Positions 18,629 through 28,778 are shown, counted from the stretch's first letter. The stretch: 64,000 nucleotides of DNA from Betaproteobacteria bacterium (GCA_016868315.1 VGHE01000003.1:124001-188000); one strand, 5' to 3'. Numbers and translations: made by a program. The notes: generated by a model not told the origin, from the sequence alone.

Positions 18629-19687
18629 TCATTTCAGTGATTCCTCCATTGCAGAAAGCTCAGACGAAGCTGATTGAGAGGCGTCTCGTGCAGCGGCATC
18701 TGTCACGGAACCACTTTGTTCCGCACCCGAAGCCGCAAGCTCACGAAGAGATTCATCGTTGAGTGGCTTGCTCTGTGCTGACATCAAGCGACGCAGCTCC
18801 TGCTTCATGCCCACTGCAGTCTCGAAAACACGACGGTCGGATTTACCCAAAGCGAGAGAGCGCTCGACGTAGGCATTTGCCCGCGGATAGTCTTTGAGAC
18901 GATCACGAGCAATCAGCGCTAGATTTTCAAGAACGAGTGCGTTCTCGCCAGTTTTTTTGAGTATCGAATCCAGTAATGCAACTGCAGAATCGGCATTACC
19001 CTGTGCACTGAGGACAAGTGCCCTACCGACCTGAGCATCGAGATGCTGAGGAACAACAGCCAGAACTTTATCGAAATGAGCACCTGCAGTGGCCGAGTGT
19101 CCGTGTTGGAACATCAAGACACCAAGGTTCATAAGTGTGGGAATGTGGAGGGGGTCGAGGCTCAAAGACTTTTTCCAAAGTGCCCTTGCATACAGCGGTC
19201 GATTGAGCTGCAACTGAACGAGACCTTGTAGAGAATATATTTCAGCATCCTGAGGTGCCAGAATGAGAGCTGTTTCGCTAAAGGTCTGCGCTTCGAAATG
19301 GTTCTTCTCCAGGAGCGCAGCTTTGATGAGGGTCTTCAGTGCGCGAACGTTCTTAAAATCCGCGCGTAGAATGGAGCGTGCGTTCTCGCTGGCTGCTTTG
19401 GGTAAGTGGCCGACCAGAGCGAGCTCTGCGTGCATCTGAAGAGAGGCTATGCTGTTGTCGGAACTTTTGGTCACAAAGCCTGAGTCTCTGGTTGCTTTGT
19501 CTTTTGCCGTGTTTTGGCCACTCCACATCAGGCTGCGTTTGTCGTCAGAGACCTGCACAATCATCGATGAACTATCGGCACTCTTCATGGCCATCGGTCG
19601 CCGGGTTGTCTGGCAACCGACCGCAAGAATGCCCACGGAAAACAGCATAAGACAGGCTGAAAACTGATTAAAACTTCTACTTCTCAT
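18629..19687 (-). CDS. TPR-repeat lipoprotein (GltE-like architecture)
   Basis: 352 residues. The signal sequence ends in ILAVGC, so the protein is lipid-anchored. Residues about 75-290 form TPR helices (ALILAPQDAEIYSLQGLV, RPLYARALWKKSLSLDP, ALVLSAQGNADSAVALLD), and the tail is Ser/Ala-rich. GAGGAACAATGCC precedes the start. Its stop overlaps the next start (ATGA). TPR lipoproteins of this kind occur in the gliding (Glt/Agl) complexes of myxobacteria and in related Bdellovibrio clusters. The barrel gene and two larger TPR genes upstream support that comparison, but orthology is not shown. Confidence 0.82.
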   Translation of the reverse strand: MRSRSFNQFSACLMLFSVGILAVGCQTTRRPMAMKSADSSSMIVQVSDDKRSLMWSGQNTAKDKATRDSGFVTKSSDNSIASLQMHAELALVGHLPKAASENARSILRADFKNVRALKTLIKAALLEKNHFEAQTFSETALILAPQDAEIYSLQGLVQLQLNRPLYARALWKKSLSLDPLHIPTLMNLGVLMFQHGHSATAGAHFDKVLAVVPQHLDAQVGRALVLSAQGNADSAVALLDSILKKTGENALVLENLALIARDRLKDYPRANAYVERSLALGKSDRRVFETAVGMKQELRRLMSAQSKPLNDESLRELAASGAEQSGSVTDAAARDASQSASSELSAMEESLK

Positions 19688-19752
19688 GGCATTGTTCCTC
19701 TATAAAGCCAGAGTTATTTAAAAAGAGAAAGGGATCCAAAACGTATTGCTTC

Positions 19753-22700
19753 TTACTCTTCCTCCTGAACAACCTCGCGAAGCTCCTTTGTCATCGGTAA
19801 TTCATGCGAGAGATATGAGGGCTTGGGCATCTCCTCGACCATTTTTCTGTATTCACCCGGACGCAGCACAGCGAGCTTCTCTTGCAGCATGCGCGTGTAT
19901 GGAGAAATGACTTCCGCATCGTGTGATTTCTCGAGAGCCTGCACATAGAGCTGAGATGCCTGTTCCTGCAGTGGAATTGCGATTTTATCGAGCTGTGAAC
20001 GGAAGTTCTCCAAATCAGCTCCTGCTGCCGACTTGGGACTGGGAACCTGAATCAGAATGTTTGCAAGCGTCTCTTGTATCTCTGCCAAACGATACAATGC
20101 TGCGACTGAAATTTCTGCCTGGCCAAGTTGGGCAAGCTGAACGTATTGCTGTGCCAACGTTTGTGCGTCGGTCTTAATGCGCGCAAATTCAACTTGAAGA
20201 CTTTCCGAACTCGACACCCGTCTTGCGCGCAGCGTACGACCTTGCACTTCGAGAACATCGAGCTGAACTGTTCCCGCCATCAATGTGCCTTCATGCGCGA
20301 AGGGATTTTCCATTTTGCCCTTCATTGTTTTTGCTTTGGCGAGAGCCTGAGCTGCGAGAGTCGATGCCTCGATGCGGTTACCGCCTTCGAAGTGAAACTT
20401 CGCCGCGAGTCCTGCAAAGTAAATTCCCCACTCGGGAGCCTGTGCAAGACAGCGCTGCGCAGCATCTTTTGCAGTCGAAGCGACCTGAACAGAACGAACC
20501 ATGGTCTGAGCCTCAACAAGCGTTTTGTAGGCCTCACAAAGTTCATCCATCCGCTTGAAGCCAGCGAGGGATGCCTGTGCGTTGCTTACGGCCAAACTGG
20601 GCTGTGCTGCAGCGAGCCGGAACTCTGCTGCTCGATGCAGCCCTTGCGCTGCGAGATCTTTCTGAGACTGCATCGCAGACAATTGCTCCAATGAACGCGC
20701 CGCATCCGCAAAGCGTCCGAGCCCCTCAGCGGTGGCTGCGGTCATCTCGAGAGCTTTGGTCTTGAATTCAGACTGCGGATATTGCGCTGTGAATTTCTCC
20801 AAGGTCGCCATTGCATCTTCAGGCAAACGCGCTTTGAGCTGATTACCCGCGGCATTAAGCAAAGCCTTGGGTGCATCAAGATCGGTGGGAAAGGACTTGT
20901 GGAAGTCAGAGAAGAGCTTTGCTCCTTCAACAAATTTCCCGCTTGCCTCTAAAGCGAGTGCCTGTTGAAAGTGTGCAACGCGATGCAGTTTCGAGAGCTG
21001 CACACCAACGGGTGCCTGCGCCACTCCAGGGATAGCCAGAAACTGCCTCGTCTCCTGCCCTGCGCTGAGCCAGTCTGATTTGTCGAAAGAGCGTTTCACA
21101 ACCAGTCGCAATCCCTCAGACACCTGCTGACTGCGCGGATTTTCCTTGGCCATCAACATCCAGCGCTTGGTAGCCTGCTGTGTCTGACCTGACTGATAGA
21201 CCAACCATGCTGCGCGATGAAGGTGCGCTGTGCGCTCGGGATCCTGAGGAAACAGAGTTGAATGCAGGTCAATGATTTTAATCAGACGTGCTTCGATAGC
21301 CTGAATCTCAGCACTCCGCTTCTGAGGAGCACCCTTCTCTTGAAGCAAGAGCTCGCTTTCTGCCATTGCATTTTCGAGTCCGGTCTTGCTTTCACTCCGC
21401 TTGAGTAAAAGTTTTCTATCCAAGAGCGCCGCACGATGATATCCCTCTATAGCCTTGTCATGCTCGCCTAATGAAGTAAACAACTGCGATTGATTGAACA
21501 ACGCTGTGTACAGCTCAGCCCCTTCTCCCTGTTGCGCGAGTGCCATATTGTAAATACGCAGACTATCTTGTGCTGTCTTACGGTTTTTAGTTTTCTGGTA
21601 TTCCGCGTGCAGATACACGCTCCAATAGGTAACCTCTTTAGCAAAAATACGCTTTGCGCTCTCGCGCGTTTCAGGTGTTTTCTGAGCCTGCATCCACTCA
21701 GAGTTCGGTTGCACCAACTGTGCAGCCATCTCCAGGGTCTCAATCAGTTGTTCGCGTCTTTGCTCTAACTCATGAATTGCAGCAAGACGCACCATGAAGT
21801 TTATATTTTTCGGATTGCGTGGGTACTCCGCCACGAGTCGACCGTAAATTTCAGAGGCCTCGCGGTTTCGACCGGCATCTGCGTGAAGCCAGGCGAGGCG
21901 CTCGAGAAGAGTCACATAGAGCTCAGGCTCTTTAACGGACTTGAAGTAGTTTTCTGCATCGGATGTATTGCCCAAGTCTGCATAGACAAGAACCATGTCT
22001 CGTAGTGCATCTTTTCTGAGCTCATTCATCCGATTTTTACCGGAAAGATCATCCGCGTACTTCACCAAAAGTTTGAAAGCAGTGAGAGATTTCTGAAGAT
22101 TCTTTGTGGTCTCCTCTTCACTTCCGCGCAAGTTGAAAAATGTCCAACCCAGCTTATAAACCGCATAGGGATAGCTTTTGCTGTTCCGATGGGAAAGAAC
22201 CTTCTGGTAGTTTGTGAGTGCTTCGTTGAAGCGATTTCTACTGAAATGAAATTCACCCAGCGCAAGGTGGGCGTCTGGAATAAATTGCGATTTGGGAAAA
22301 CGATCAATCAATCTCTGAAAGAAGAGCGAAGCGCTCTCACTTTTCATCTCAGTGAGAAGAAAACCAAGATGATAAAGAGCATCCTGAGTTCTCGGATGAT
22401 TTGGATATTGGTTCACTACAGAGCGCAGAATCTGAGTTGCCATGTTCACTGATTGCAGAGACTGCACCTGCACAAACTGTGGCTCTGCACCCAAACGATT
22501 GTTCTTCATCCATTTGTCATGCGCTAGCTCATATGCACTCATTTCCTTTTGAAGGAAATATTTGTGCCTTTCTGAATAAAGTTCAGAGAGACGTAAAAGA
22601 AGGTCAACCCTCTGGGATGCGTTTGTGGGCTGCTTGAGAATTTTCTCGATGCTGGCGATCGTTGAGACTCTGAGCGTCTCGAGTTCCTCATCTCTGCCTT

Positions 22701-23079
22701 GGTTTTTTTCACTTTGGCTAACAAATGTTGAGAACTCATAGAGCCCAGGAGGTTCAAATCGACCTTCGCCAACATCGCTCTTCATGCGGAATGAGCCTGC
22801 CAATTGCTTGGTTTGCTGCTTAAGTGCATCGAGAGACGATTGACCCTTATTTTCAACCAGCAAAGTCTTCGAATTTTTATTGCGCTCGGCAACACTGGGT
22901 TGCCAGCTGCGCAACTCGGCTGAAGCATCTTTAGCAACCTGCACCGCTTGACCTTTTTGAGCCTGAGCCAGAGATTTTGTTCCTCCGGCTGCGGTCTGCT
23001 TGGCGTGCGCTTCCTCTAGTGCCGCACCCAGCAGACCCAACAGGCCTGCAGCACAAATCAAGGATCTATTTCGTTGCAT
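19753..23079 (-). CDS. Very large periplasmic TPR-repeat protein
   Basis: 1108 residues from the ATG at 23079, chosen for GAGGAG eight bases upstream and the signal peptide that follows (about 1-26, ending in AHA). An in-frame extension to 23250 overlaps the preceding gene and lacks a signal. The body is a long TPR solenoid (for example ALYHLGFLLTEMKSESA, ALTNYQKVLSHRN and AIEGYHRAALLDR), with a C-terminal region ending in acidic residues. Its start overlaps the end of the upstream TPR gene by 14 bases, implying coupled translation. It probably scaffolds an envelope machine together with its neighbours. Confidence 0.85.
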   Translation of the reverse strand: MQRNRSLICAAGLLGLLGAALEEAHAKQTAAGGTKSLAQAQKGQAVQVAKDASAELRSWQPSVAERNKNSKTLLVENKGQSSLDALKQQTKQLAGSFRMKSDVGEGRFEPPGLYEFSTFVSQSEKNQGRDEELETLRVSTIASIEKILKQPTNASQRVDLLLRLSELYSERHKYFLQKEMSAYELAHDKWMKNNRLGAEPQFVQVQSLQSVNMATQILRSVVNQYPNHPRTQDALYHLGFLLTEMKSESASLFFQRLIDRFPKSQFIPDAHLALGEFHFSRNRFNEALTNYQKVLSHRNSKSYPYAVYKLGWTFFNLRGSEEETTKNLQKSLTAFKLLVKYADDLSGKNRMNELRKDALRDMVLVYADLGNTSDAENYFKSVKEPELYVTLLERLAWLHADAGRNREASEIYGRLVAEYPRNPKNINFMVRLAAIHELEQRREQLIETLEMAAQLVQPNSEWMQAQKTPETRESAKRIFAKEVTYWSVYLHAEYQKTKNRKTAQDSLRIYNMALAQQGEGAELYTALFNQSQLFTSLGEHDKAIEGYHRAALLDRKLLLKRSESKTGLENAMAESELLLQEKGAPQKRSAEIQAIEARLIKIIDLHSTLFPQDPERTAHLHRAAWLVYQSGQTQQATKRWMLMAKENPRSQQVSEGLRLVVKRSFDKSDWLSAGQETRQFLAIPGVAQAPVGVQLSKLHRVAHFQQALALEASGKFVEGAKLFSDFHKSFPTDLDAPKALLNAAGNQLKARLPEDAMATLEKFTAQYPQSEFKTKALEMTAATAEGLGRFADAARSLEQLSAMQSQKDLAAQGLHRAAEFRLAAAQPSLAVSNAQASLAGFKRMDELCEAYKTLVEAQTMVRSVQVASTAKDAAQRCLAQAPEWGIYFAGLAAKFHFEGGNRIEASTLAAQALAKAKTMKGKMENPFAHEGTLMAGTVQLDVLEVQGRTLRARRVSSSESLQVEFARIKTDAQTLAQQYVQLAQLGQAEISVAALYRLAEIQETLANILIQVPSPKSAAGADLENFRSQLDKIAIPLQEQASQLYVQALEKSHDAEVISPYTRMLQEKLAVLRPGEYRKMVEEMPKPSYLSHELPMTKELREVVQEEE

Positions 23080-24712
23080 GCTGTCGCTCCTCTCCTTCCA
23101 ACTGTTTGCATTGGGACTGTTTGTTGAACACAAAGCTATCGAGTTCGTCTTTCCAAAACTCACGTTTCTTGTCTTTCCAAATGCGCGGCGAGGTTCCCAC
23201 ACTGTCGAGAAACTCCCGCTCACTTCCAAGAAACTGCTGCCCTTGAGCACTTCTGCTATTGTTCATAAGCTTGTCTTTTTCGGCGGTCATAATTTCCAGA
23301 TGAATGAGACGCACCTGATTCAGGGCACGCTCATATTCACTGCGCATGACATCAACATGCGACATGGCTAACCTGCCAATACGGAGCTTCTCTCGCTGTT
23401 CGCGTGCCATGAATGCGCTCAGAAGGTTGCGCTTTGTCCGCGGCGGAAAGTTGTTCTTTTGAATCTGGAGGCGTGAGCTACGCAACTCGGCAATATCGGC
23501 AAGTGCTTGATGAATAGCTTTCTTGCGCCCCAGTGATTGCAGACTCCGTGGACCAAGCAGGTTGTTGCGGTGATTCACTCCCTGGTACATTGCCTCCACA
23601 ACGGAGTAAATTTTCATTTCTTGATTTGAACGAGTCTCGGCATTCGCTGTGCGATAATCACTCCAACGGCGCAGCTGTGTCGCCTCCTCACGGGTGTGCA
23701 ACACGAAATCCTGAATGTTTTCGCGGGCGGCAGAGAAATCACACAGCCAATAATTCACGGCTGCACTCAGATAGTACTGATCTGGCTGAAATTGTCGGTT
23801 GAAGTGCGGACTCGTGGCACCATAGCCAACCCCGAGAGCACGGTTGGGATGTCCTGCCATAAAGAAAGCCCACCCCTGCTCACTCAGGCTCTCATAGAAC
23901 AGAGGACTTTCAGCGTCGATACTTCTGTAGAGGGTGATTGCCTCCTTAAATTCCTTACTCTCAAAGTGCAGACGCGCCAGGTTGAGAACAGCACGCTCCT
24001 TCAAATCAACAACATGTTGGGTGCTGACTCCTGCATCCTTTTCAGCTTCAGTGGGTTCGAGACTTATAACTACTTCCAAAGCTTTCTTTGCCGCAGGAAC
24101 GTCGTTCCGGGACACTTGAATGAGTCCTTCATGGAGTTTAGCTTGCCTGTAAAACTCTGAACTGATTTCAACCTGAGAGAAAAGTGTGAGTGCTACACTT
24201 GGTTCAGCCATCTTTGCCAAGGCAAGATAGTATGTGTGACTTGGAATTTTCCCCGAGGGAAGGCTGTCTGCAAGCGCCACAGCGAGATCCGTGAGTGCGC
24301 TCGTACCCGTTGCAGTCTTCCAATCGATACTCTTGAGGAATTCCTTCCACAGAAACTGGGCAGCCACTGGGCTAAGCTGCAGTGGTGCTGATTTTGCGGC
24401 TCGGCTGATAAAGTCGACTCCAGCGAGTCGTGTGTCTTTCTCCTTCAGAAAAATCAAACCTGCAGCAAGCAGCATACGAGCACGCAGGTGCGGCGCATCT
24501 TTCTGCGCTTCAAAATCAGTGAGAATCTTTTCTGTGAAGGCCATGCGTTTTTCAAGCGACTCCTTTTGAAGCGACCAAGCTAAATCGAGGAGGGCCGGCT
24601 TTTTCTGGCTCCTCTCTTGGCTTTTTGGAACAGGCTGTGTCGCTGCCAAAAGACCCATGGGCATCAATAGCAATGCACAAAGACTAATCTTGAGCATCAG
24701 TGCTGTTCTCAT
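23066..24712 (-). CDS. Exported TPR-repeat protein (GltC-like position)
   Basis: 548 residues. A signal peptide (about 1-23, ending in LLAA) precedes TPR-like helices from about 40 to 330 (for example EGLIQVSRNDVPAAKKAL and EAITLYRSIDAESPLFYESL). The C-terminal 200 residues are helical and charged (a likely coiled coil), with the motif RRWSDYRTANAE. It lies three bases after the barrel gene and overlaps the next TPR gene by 14 bases. In Myxococcus the barrel proteins GltA/GltB are followed by the TPR protein GltC, so the order here is suggestive. Function is inferred from that context only. Confidence 0.82.
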   Translation of the reverse strand: MRTALMLKISLCALLLMPMGLLAATQPVPKSQERSQKKPALLDLAWSLQKESLEKRMAFTEKILTDFEAQKDAPHLRARMLLAAGLIFLKEKDTRLAGVDFISRAAKSAPLQLSPVAAQFLWKEFLKSIDWKTATGTSALTDLAVALADSLPSGKIPSHTYYLALAKMAEPSVALTLFSQVEISSEFYRQAKLHEGLIQVSRNDVPAAKKALEVVISLEPTEAEKDAGVSTQHVVDLKERAVLNLARLHFESKEFKEAITLYRSIDAESPLFYESLSEQGWAFFMAGHPNRALGVGYGATSPHFNRQFQPDQYYLSAAVNYWLCDFSAARENIQDFVLHTREEATQLRRWSDYRTANAETRSNQEMKIYSVVEAMYQGVNHRNNLLGPRSLQSLGRKKAIHQALADIAELRSSRLQIQKNNFPPRTKRNLLSAFMAREQREKLRIGRLAMSHVDVMRSEYERALNQVRLIHLEIMTAEKDKLMNNSRSAQGQQFLGSEREFLDSVGTSPRIWKDKKREFWKDELDSFVFNKQSQCKQLEGEERQHATK

Positions 24713-24715
24713 GGC

Positions 24716-25417
24716 TCATTGTCCTCCCGAATTCAGGAAGACGCTGAGCCCGGCCTGAGCCATCCAGTTATGACGCCAGTTGTCACGCGTCTTTCCTTGA
24801 GAGACGTATGACTCTTTCAAATAAACATCCGTCACATCGACCCGCAGACTAAAAGACTTCGAGAAGTAAAAGCGCTGGCCAATGCCTGGTGTGAATGCCC
24901 ACTTGTTGCCTTGAGTGGTCTGTACCTGCGCCAGACCTGCACTCAGGGTCAAATCCGAATAGAGAATGACCGTGTCGAGAAGATTAATTTTTCCATAGAT
25001 AGGAGCCGTCACCGCTTGAAGCTGGTGCATACGGTTCAAACGAATAAAGCTTGGCTCAAGCGACTTGCATTCTTTTTCGATGCAGATTTCCTGAGTCCGC
25101 AGAGCCACCAGGTCGACCGAATCCACAGATCGAAAATTGACGAAATTGTACTCTGCACCAATTTTTTCTGTGAAGAACATGCCCGCCCGTGCACCCACAG
25201 ATTGGGTTTTGCTATAGCTCTCGTTGAGAAGACTCCCAAAACTGGCTCCTGCTTCGAGGCGATACTGTTTGGTAAAAAATCGATTTTGAATCACTGTCGG
25301 TACAGCGTCTGGGGTTTCCACTCGGTTGAGTGCGACAAGCCGGCGTTGTGAGCCTTCGGCGGCCAAACAATTCAGATTCCAGGCTGCACAAGACAGCAGC
25401 AGTGTTACTTTCCACAT
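24716..25417 (-). CDS. Outer-membrane beta-barrel protein (myxobacterial GltA/GltB-like family)
   Basis: 233 residues from the ATG at 25417, preceded by GAGGTGACGACC; a GTG three codons earlier is rejected. A signal peptide ends near CLAAEG. The mature N-terminus holds VALNRVETPDAVPTV and NRFFTKQYRLEAGASFG, typical of the outer-membrane barrel family of Myxococcota and Bdellovibrionota that includes GltA and GltB. Alternating beta strands follow (GARAGMFFTEKIGAEYNFV, FTPGIGQRFYFSKSFSLRVDVTD). It precedes three TPR genes on the same strand. Probably the outer-membrane component of a Glt-like complex. Confidence 0.8.
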   Translation of the reverse strand: MWKVTLLLSCAAWNLNCLAAEGSQRRLVALNRVETPDAVPTVIQNRFFTKQYRLEAGASFGSLLNESYSKTQSVGARAGMFFTEKIGAEYNFVNFRSVDSVDLVALRTQEICIEKECKSLEPSFIRLNRMHQLQAVTAPIYGKINLLDTVILYSDLTLSAGLAQVQTTQGNKWAFTPGIGQRFYFSKSFSLRVDVTDVYLKESYVSQGKTRDNWRHNWMAQAGLSVFLNSGGQ

Positions 25418-25505
25418 GGTCGTCACCTCTAAGTAGACCTGCAGAAATTATCGACCTTGATGTCAAAAGCTTTATGTGTTTTTTTTGAGGATGTTTAAGC
25501 CAAGC

Positions 25506-27053
25506 TTATTTTACCAATGCTGCTGCGCCGATAACCGCTTTGAGGTCATCATCCGAGAAGCGCAATCCTGCACCAATGAACTGGATTGGCTTGGGTGAGC
25601 GACCGATATTGTCGGCGCCGCCCGTAAAATAGATGTTTGGCGTGACAAAAAGATTTGCGTAACCCTTCACGCGCGCTTTGCCTTTAGAGCGATTCTCGGC
25701 CTGCGACGGATCATCTCCAAACTGGAAGACCTCGACCGAGGTGCTCAATCTATCGGAGAACAGATAAAGGTCACCAGCAACGCCCGCATAGCTCTCGAAC
25801 AATCCAAAGCGCACGCCAACGTTGTCGAAGCGTTTCGCGAACTGAACGTTGTATTTGATGCGTCCGCGATCTTCGGCGGAGACTGTCTCCTCACGCGTAA
25901 CCTCTGCACCCAGAGAATCCTTGGTCACAGTTTTGCGCACTTCACTGATGCTGCGACCCTGCGGGGAGTCCGAGACACCGAGCAGATAGTACCGGTCGGG
26001 TCGGGTTGCGAGACGCAAGTTGAAGTGATTCCCGGTCTGGCCAACGTACTGTGTTTTGTCGGAGAGGCGTAGTTCGCCTTTATAGTCGACTTCAACACGC
26101 AACTTCGCGGCAGGCTTGAGAAGCTCCTGAACGCTCTTCAAAGTGGTTTTGAGTTCATTTGCAGTGTCATCGCGAGACACCAGCTGGCCGAGCGTGCCCT
26201 CGCCTTTTTCAACTTTATCAACGATGAGCTGCACTTTGCTGGTCGCCTGACGCACACTCTGCATGGAGTCATCGAGTGCAGCAATGATGTTCTCAACTCG
26301 ATTCTTGTTTTCTCCGGTCATGATGTTGCGCAGCTCTGCGCTAAAGATCTTCATATCCTTGCTGGCATCAGCAACAGCAAGCATGATTTCGTCGATGCGG
26401 CCATCGTGTTTGCCGAGCAGAGTATTCACTTTGCTCATCGACTCGCGCAGAGCTTCCAGAGTGAGTGCAATGTTGTCTTTCTGGTTTGAAACCAGGTCAC
26501 GAGCGTCGGCTGTGATCTTCTCAACGTTGCTCACGATACTTTGCAGTGTGGACTGGCCATCTCCCGTACCAAAGACTTTGGCAAGAGTACGGCTCACCGT
26601 TTGAAGATCTTGCGCAATGCTGCCCAACGAACTCATGAGCGTGCCCATGTCGTTGAACTCTTTCATCTGAGGGATTTGCGCGCCAGACTCAAGCTCTTCT
26701 TTGCTCTCTTCGTTGCGCACAATTTCAAGGTATACGTCACCGAGGATGCCGCGCGAACGCAATTCTATATACGAACCTTTGGGAATTTTTATGCTCCCAT
26801 TCACGCGAAAATTGACTTTGGCACCCTTGGGGAGGATGTCGATAGATTCGACTTCACCAACTTGAACACCACTCGTACGAACCTGCGTACGCGGACCTAC
26901 ACCACCCACGTTTTGCAGGACCGTGTTGAACTTCTGCGCGCGCGAAGCAAAAGGGTTACCTTCTAAAGTCAGAACAAGCGCGCCCATTGCGGTCAATGCG
27001 ACCACAGTGAAGAGTCCAACTTTCAGCTCAGTTGTTACAGTTCGTTCAAACAC
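25506..27053 (-). CDS. mlaD: MlaD-type MCE protein with a C-terminal beta-rich domain
   Basis: 515 residues, nearly three times E. coli MlaD. GTG start with AGAGGAACC upstream. An N-terminal transmembrane anchor (about 10-30) precedes an MCE domain (about 35-120, with VGPRTQVRTSGVQVGEV and IPKGSYIELRSRGILGDVY). A helical region follows (about 145-310), and then about 200 residues of alternating beta strands (KLRVEVDYKGELRL, FNLRLATRPDRYYLLGV, VRFGLFESYAG, FIGAGLRFSDDDL) that look like an outer-membrane barrel or a beta-sandwich. MCE hexamers shuttle lipids between membranes. It is 126 bases downstream of mlaF. Confidence 0.88.
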   Translation of the reverse strand: MFERTVTTELKVGLFTVVALTAMGALVLTLEGNPFASRAQKFNTVLQNVGGVGPRTQVRTSGVQVGEVESIDILPKGAKVNFRVNGSIKIPKGSYIELRSRGILGDVYLEIVRNEESKEELESGAQIPQMKEFNDMGTLMSSLGSIAQDLQTVSRTLAKVFGTGDGQSTLQSIVSNVEKITADARDLVSNQKDNIALTLEALRESMSKVNTLLGKHDGRIDEIMLAVADASKDMKIFSAELRNIMTGENKNRVENIIAALDDSMQSVRQATSKVQLIVDKVEKGEGTLGQLVSRDDTANELKTTLKSVQELLKPAAKLRVEVDYKGELRLSDKTQYVGQTGNHFNLRLATRPDRYYLLGVSDSPQGRSISEVRKTVTKDSLGAEVTREETVSAEDRGRIKYNVQFAKRFDNVGVRFGLFESYAGVAGDLYLFSDRLSTSVEVFQFGDDPSQAENRSKGKARVKGYANLFVTPNIYFTGGADNIGRSPKPIQFIGAGLRFSDDDLKAVIGAAALVK

Positions 27054-27179
27054 GGTTCCTCTTTCGATGCCATAGGCAAAGATCCAAGGTCTATCTCATG
27101 ATACCATCGGACTAGAATTTTTGTGCTTGAATCCGGCTGGGTAACAATTTCATTCTCGCGTTGGAGAATCTACAGGAGT

Positions 27180-27983
27180 TCAGGCGATCGGTTTACCGAG
27201 TGGGCCATGTAAGGAGCCCGTAATAAACTGTCGAATGACAGGATCTGTGCTTGTTGTAAAATCCACAGGACGGCCCGTCGCGTACATCTTGCCTTCGTGA
27301 AGAAAGAAAATCCGATCCGCCAGGCGGAGCACAGATTGAATGTCGTGGCTGATCACCACGCTCGAGAGACCAGGAATTTTCTGCTGCATTTCGATAATCA
27401 AAGAATCGATGAGCTCTGAAATGAGCGGATCCATTCCCGTGGTGGGTTCGTCGTAGAGCAAAATCGATGGATTGAGAGCGAGTGCACGAGCCAACCCGAC
27501 GCGTTTGCGCTGACCGATGGAAAGATCTGGAACTTTCGCATTCCCATAACCAGGCAATCCAACCAGCTCAAGCAAGGAATCTACCCGCTGGGTGAGCTCT
27601 TTGGGTGTCAACTTTTCGAATTCACGAATGGGAAACGCTACGTTTTCTCCAACGCTCATACTGTCGAACAGGGCTCCGTCTTGAAAAAGCAGCCCCATAT
27701 TTCTGCGAGCCTCAATCCATTTTGTTTCAGGGGCATGAGTCAGCTTTTCTCCGTTGACGAAGATTTCACCGGAATCAGGATGAAGAACACCAATGATGTG
27801 CTTGATGGTCACCGACTTGCCCTCGCCTGAGCGGCCGATGATGAAGCTGATTTCACCGCGCTGCAGCTCAAAACTTAAGCCACGCAAAACCTGTTGCTGA
27901 GCGAAGGTTTTGCGCACATCGTTGAACACAACGACGGGCGAATGATTAACTGCTGCACTCGGTATGGTGCTGCGCGATGACAT
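27180..27983 (-). CDS. mlaF: MlaF-type ABC transporter ATPase
   Basis: 267 residues from the ATG at 27983, five bases after the mlaE stop; the longer frame from 28025 overlaps mlaE. It powers phospholipid transport by the MlaFEDB complex on the inner face of the inner membrane. Walker A is GRSGEGKS, the Q-loop region is MGLLFQDGALFDSMSV, the signature is LSIGQRKRVGLARAL (Ile where the canonical motif has Gly), and Walker B is ILLYDEPTTGMDP followed by the H-loop VVISHD. Length and motifs fit the Mla branch. Confidence 0.9.
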   Translation of the reverse strand: MSSRSTIPSAAVNHSPVVVFNDVRKTFAQQQVLRGLSFELQRGEISFIIGRSGEGKSVTIKHIIGVLHPDSGEIFVNGEKLTHAPETKWIEARRNMGLLFQDGALFDSMSVGENVAFPIREFEKLTPKELTQRVDSLLELVGLPGYGNAKVPDLSIGQRKRVGLARALALNPSILLYDEPTTGMDPLISELIDSLIIEMQQKIPGLSSVVISHDIQSVLRLADRIFFLHEGKMYATGRPVDFTTSTDPVIRQFITGSLHGPLGKPIA

Positions 27984-27987
27984 CACA

Positions 27988-28776
27988 TCAGCCTCGCATT
28001 TGAACGAGAGAGATGAAGAAATCAACGATAAGGATGGTCAAAAGACTTGCAACAACGGCCTGGGTCGTTGCTTCACCAACCCCTTTTGCACCACCGCGCG
28101 CATAGAATCCTTTGTAGCAGGCGATTGTGGAGAGGATGAAGCCAAAAACCAAGGCTTTCACCAACCCTTTCTGAATGTCAGAGACCCACACCAGCCACTG
28201 AAGCTGAGAAACGAAGACCGAGGTATCGACCTTGAACATGATCATGCCAAGTATGTAGCAACCGATGAGACCAAGAAATAAAAAGATTGCAGCCAGCAAG
28301 GGCATCATCAATGTGCTGGCAATCACTCGCGGTACAATCAAATAACTCACCGGTGACACGCCCATCGCTTCCATGGCGTCTAGCTGCTCGTTCACGCGCA
28401 TGGTGGCAATTTCTGCAGCCATCGCCGCCCCGGCACGGCCTGTCACGATGAACCCACACATCACCGGAGCAAGCTCAAGCGCCAGTGCCTTTCCAGTCGC
28501 AGCACCCATGAGACCCTCGGCTTTGAAAATCCCGAAGATCTTACCAATCTGCAGACCCAACACTGCGCCCGTGAAGAGCGATGAGAGTGTCACAATAGAG
28601 AGGGACTTGTTCCCGACAAATTCGAACTGTTTGAAGATCAGCTGAATGCGCAACGGTGGGCGCACCATCCAGAAAAAGACTTCCTGCAGAAGAAGTGTGA
28701 AACGCCCAAGGCCGATGACCTGCTTGCGGACCACACCACCCAAGGTTTCAAGGCCACGCAGCGCAACATCCATCAT
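27988..28776 (-). CDS. mlaE: MlaE-type lipid ABC transporter permease
   Basis: 262 residues with five or six hydrophobic segments. The family motifs are visible: LFTGAVLGLQIGKIFGIF, ELAPVMCGFIVTGRAGAAM, AEIATMRVNEQLDAMEAMGV and PRVIASTLMMPLLA. It is the membrane permease of the Mla phospholipid transporter. The start is ATG 28776 (28773 is also possible), and the gene begins two bases after the stop of the upstream ArsA-like gene. mlaF follows directly, so the pair is co-translated. No mlaB (STAS) or mlaC gene is seen in the window. Confidence 0.92.
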   Translation of the reverse strand: MMDVALRGLETLGGVVRKQVIGLGRFTLLLQEVFFWMVRPPLRIQLIFKQFEFVGNKSLSIVTLSSLFTGAVLGLQIGKIFGIFKAEGLMGAATGKALALELAPVMCGFIVTGRAGAAMAAEIATMRVNEQLDAMEAMGVSPVSYLIVPRVIASTLMMPLLAAIFLFLGLIGCYILGMIMFKVDTSVFVSQLQWLVWVSDIQKGLVKALVFGFILSTIACYKGFYARGGAKGVGEATTQAVVASLLTILIVDFFISLVQMRG

Positions 28777-28778
28777 GC

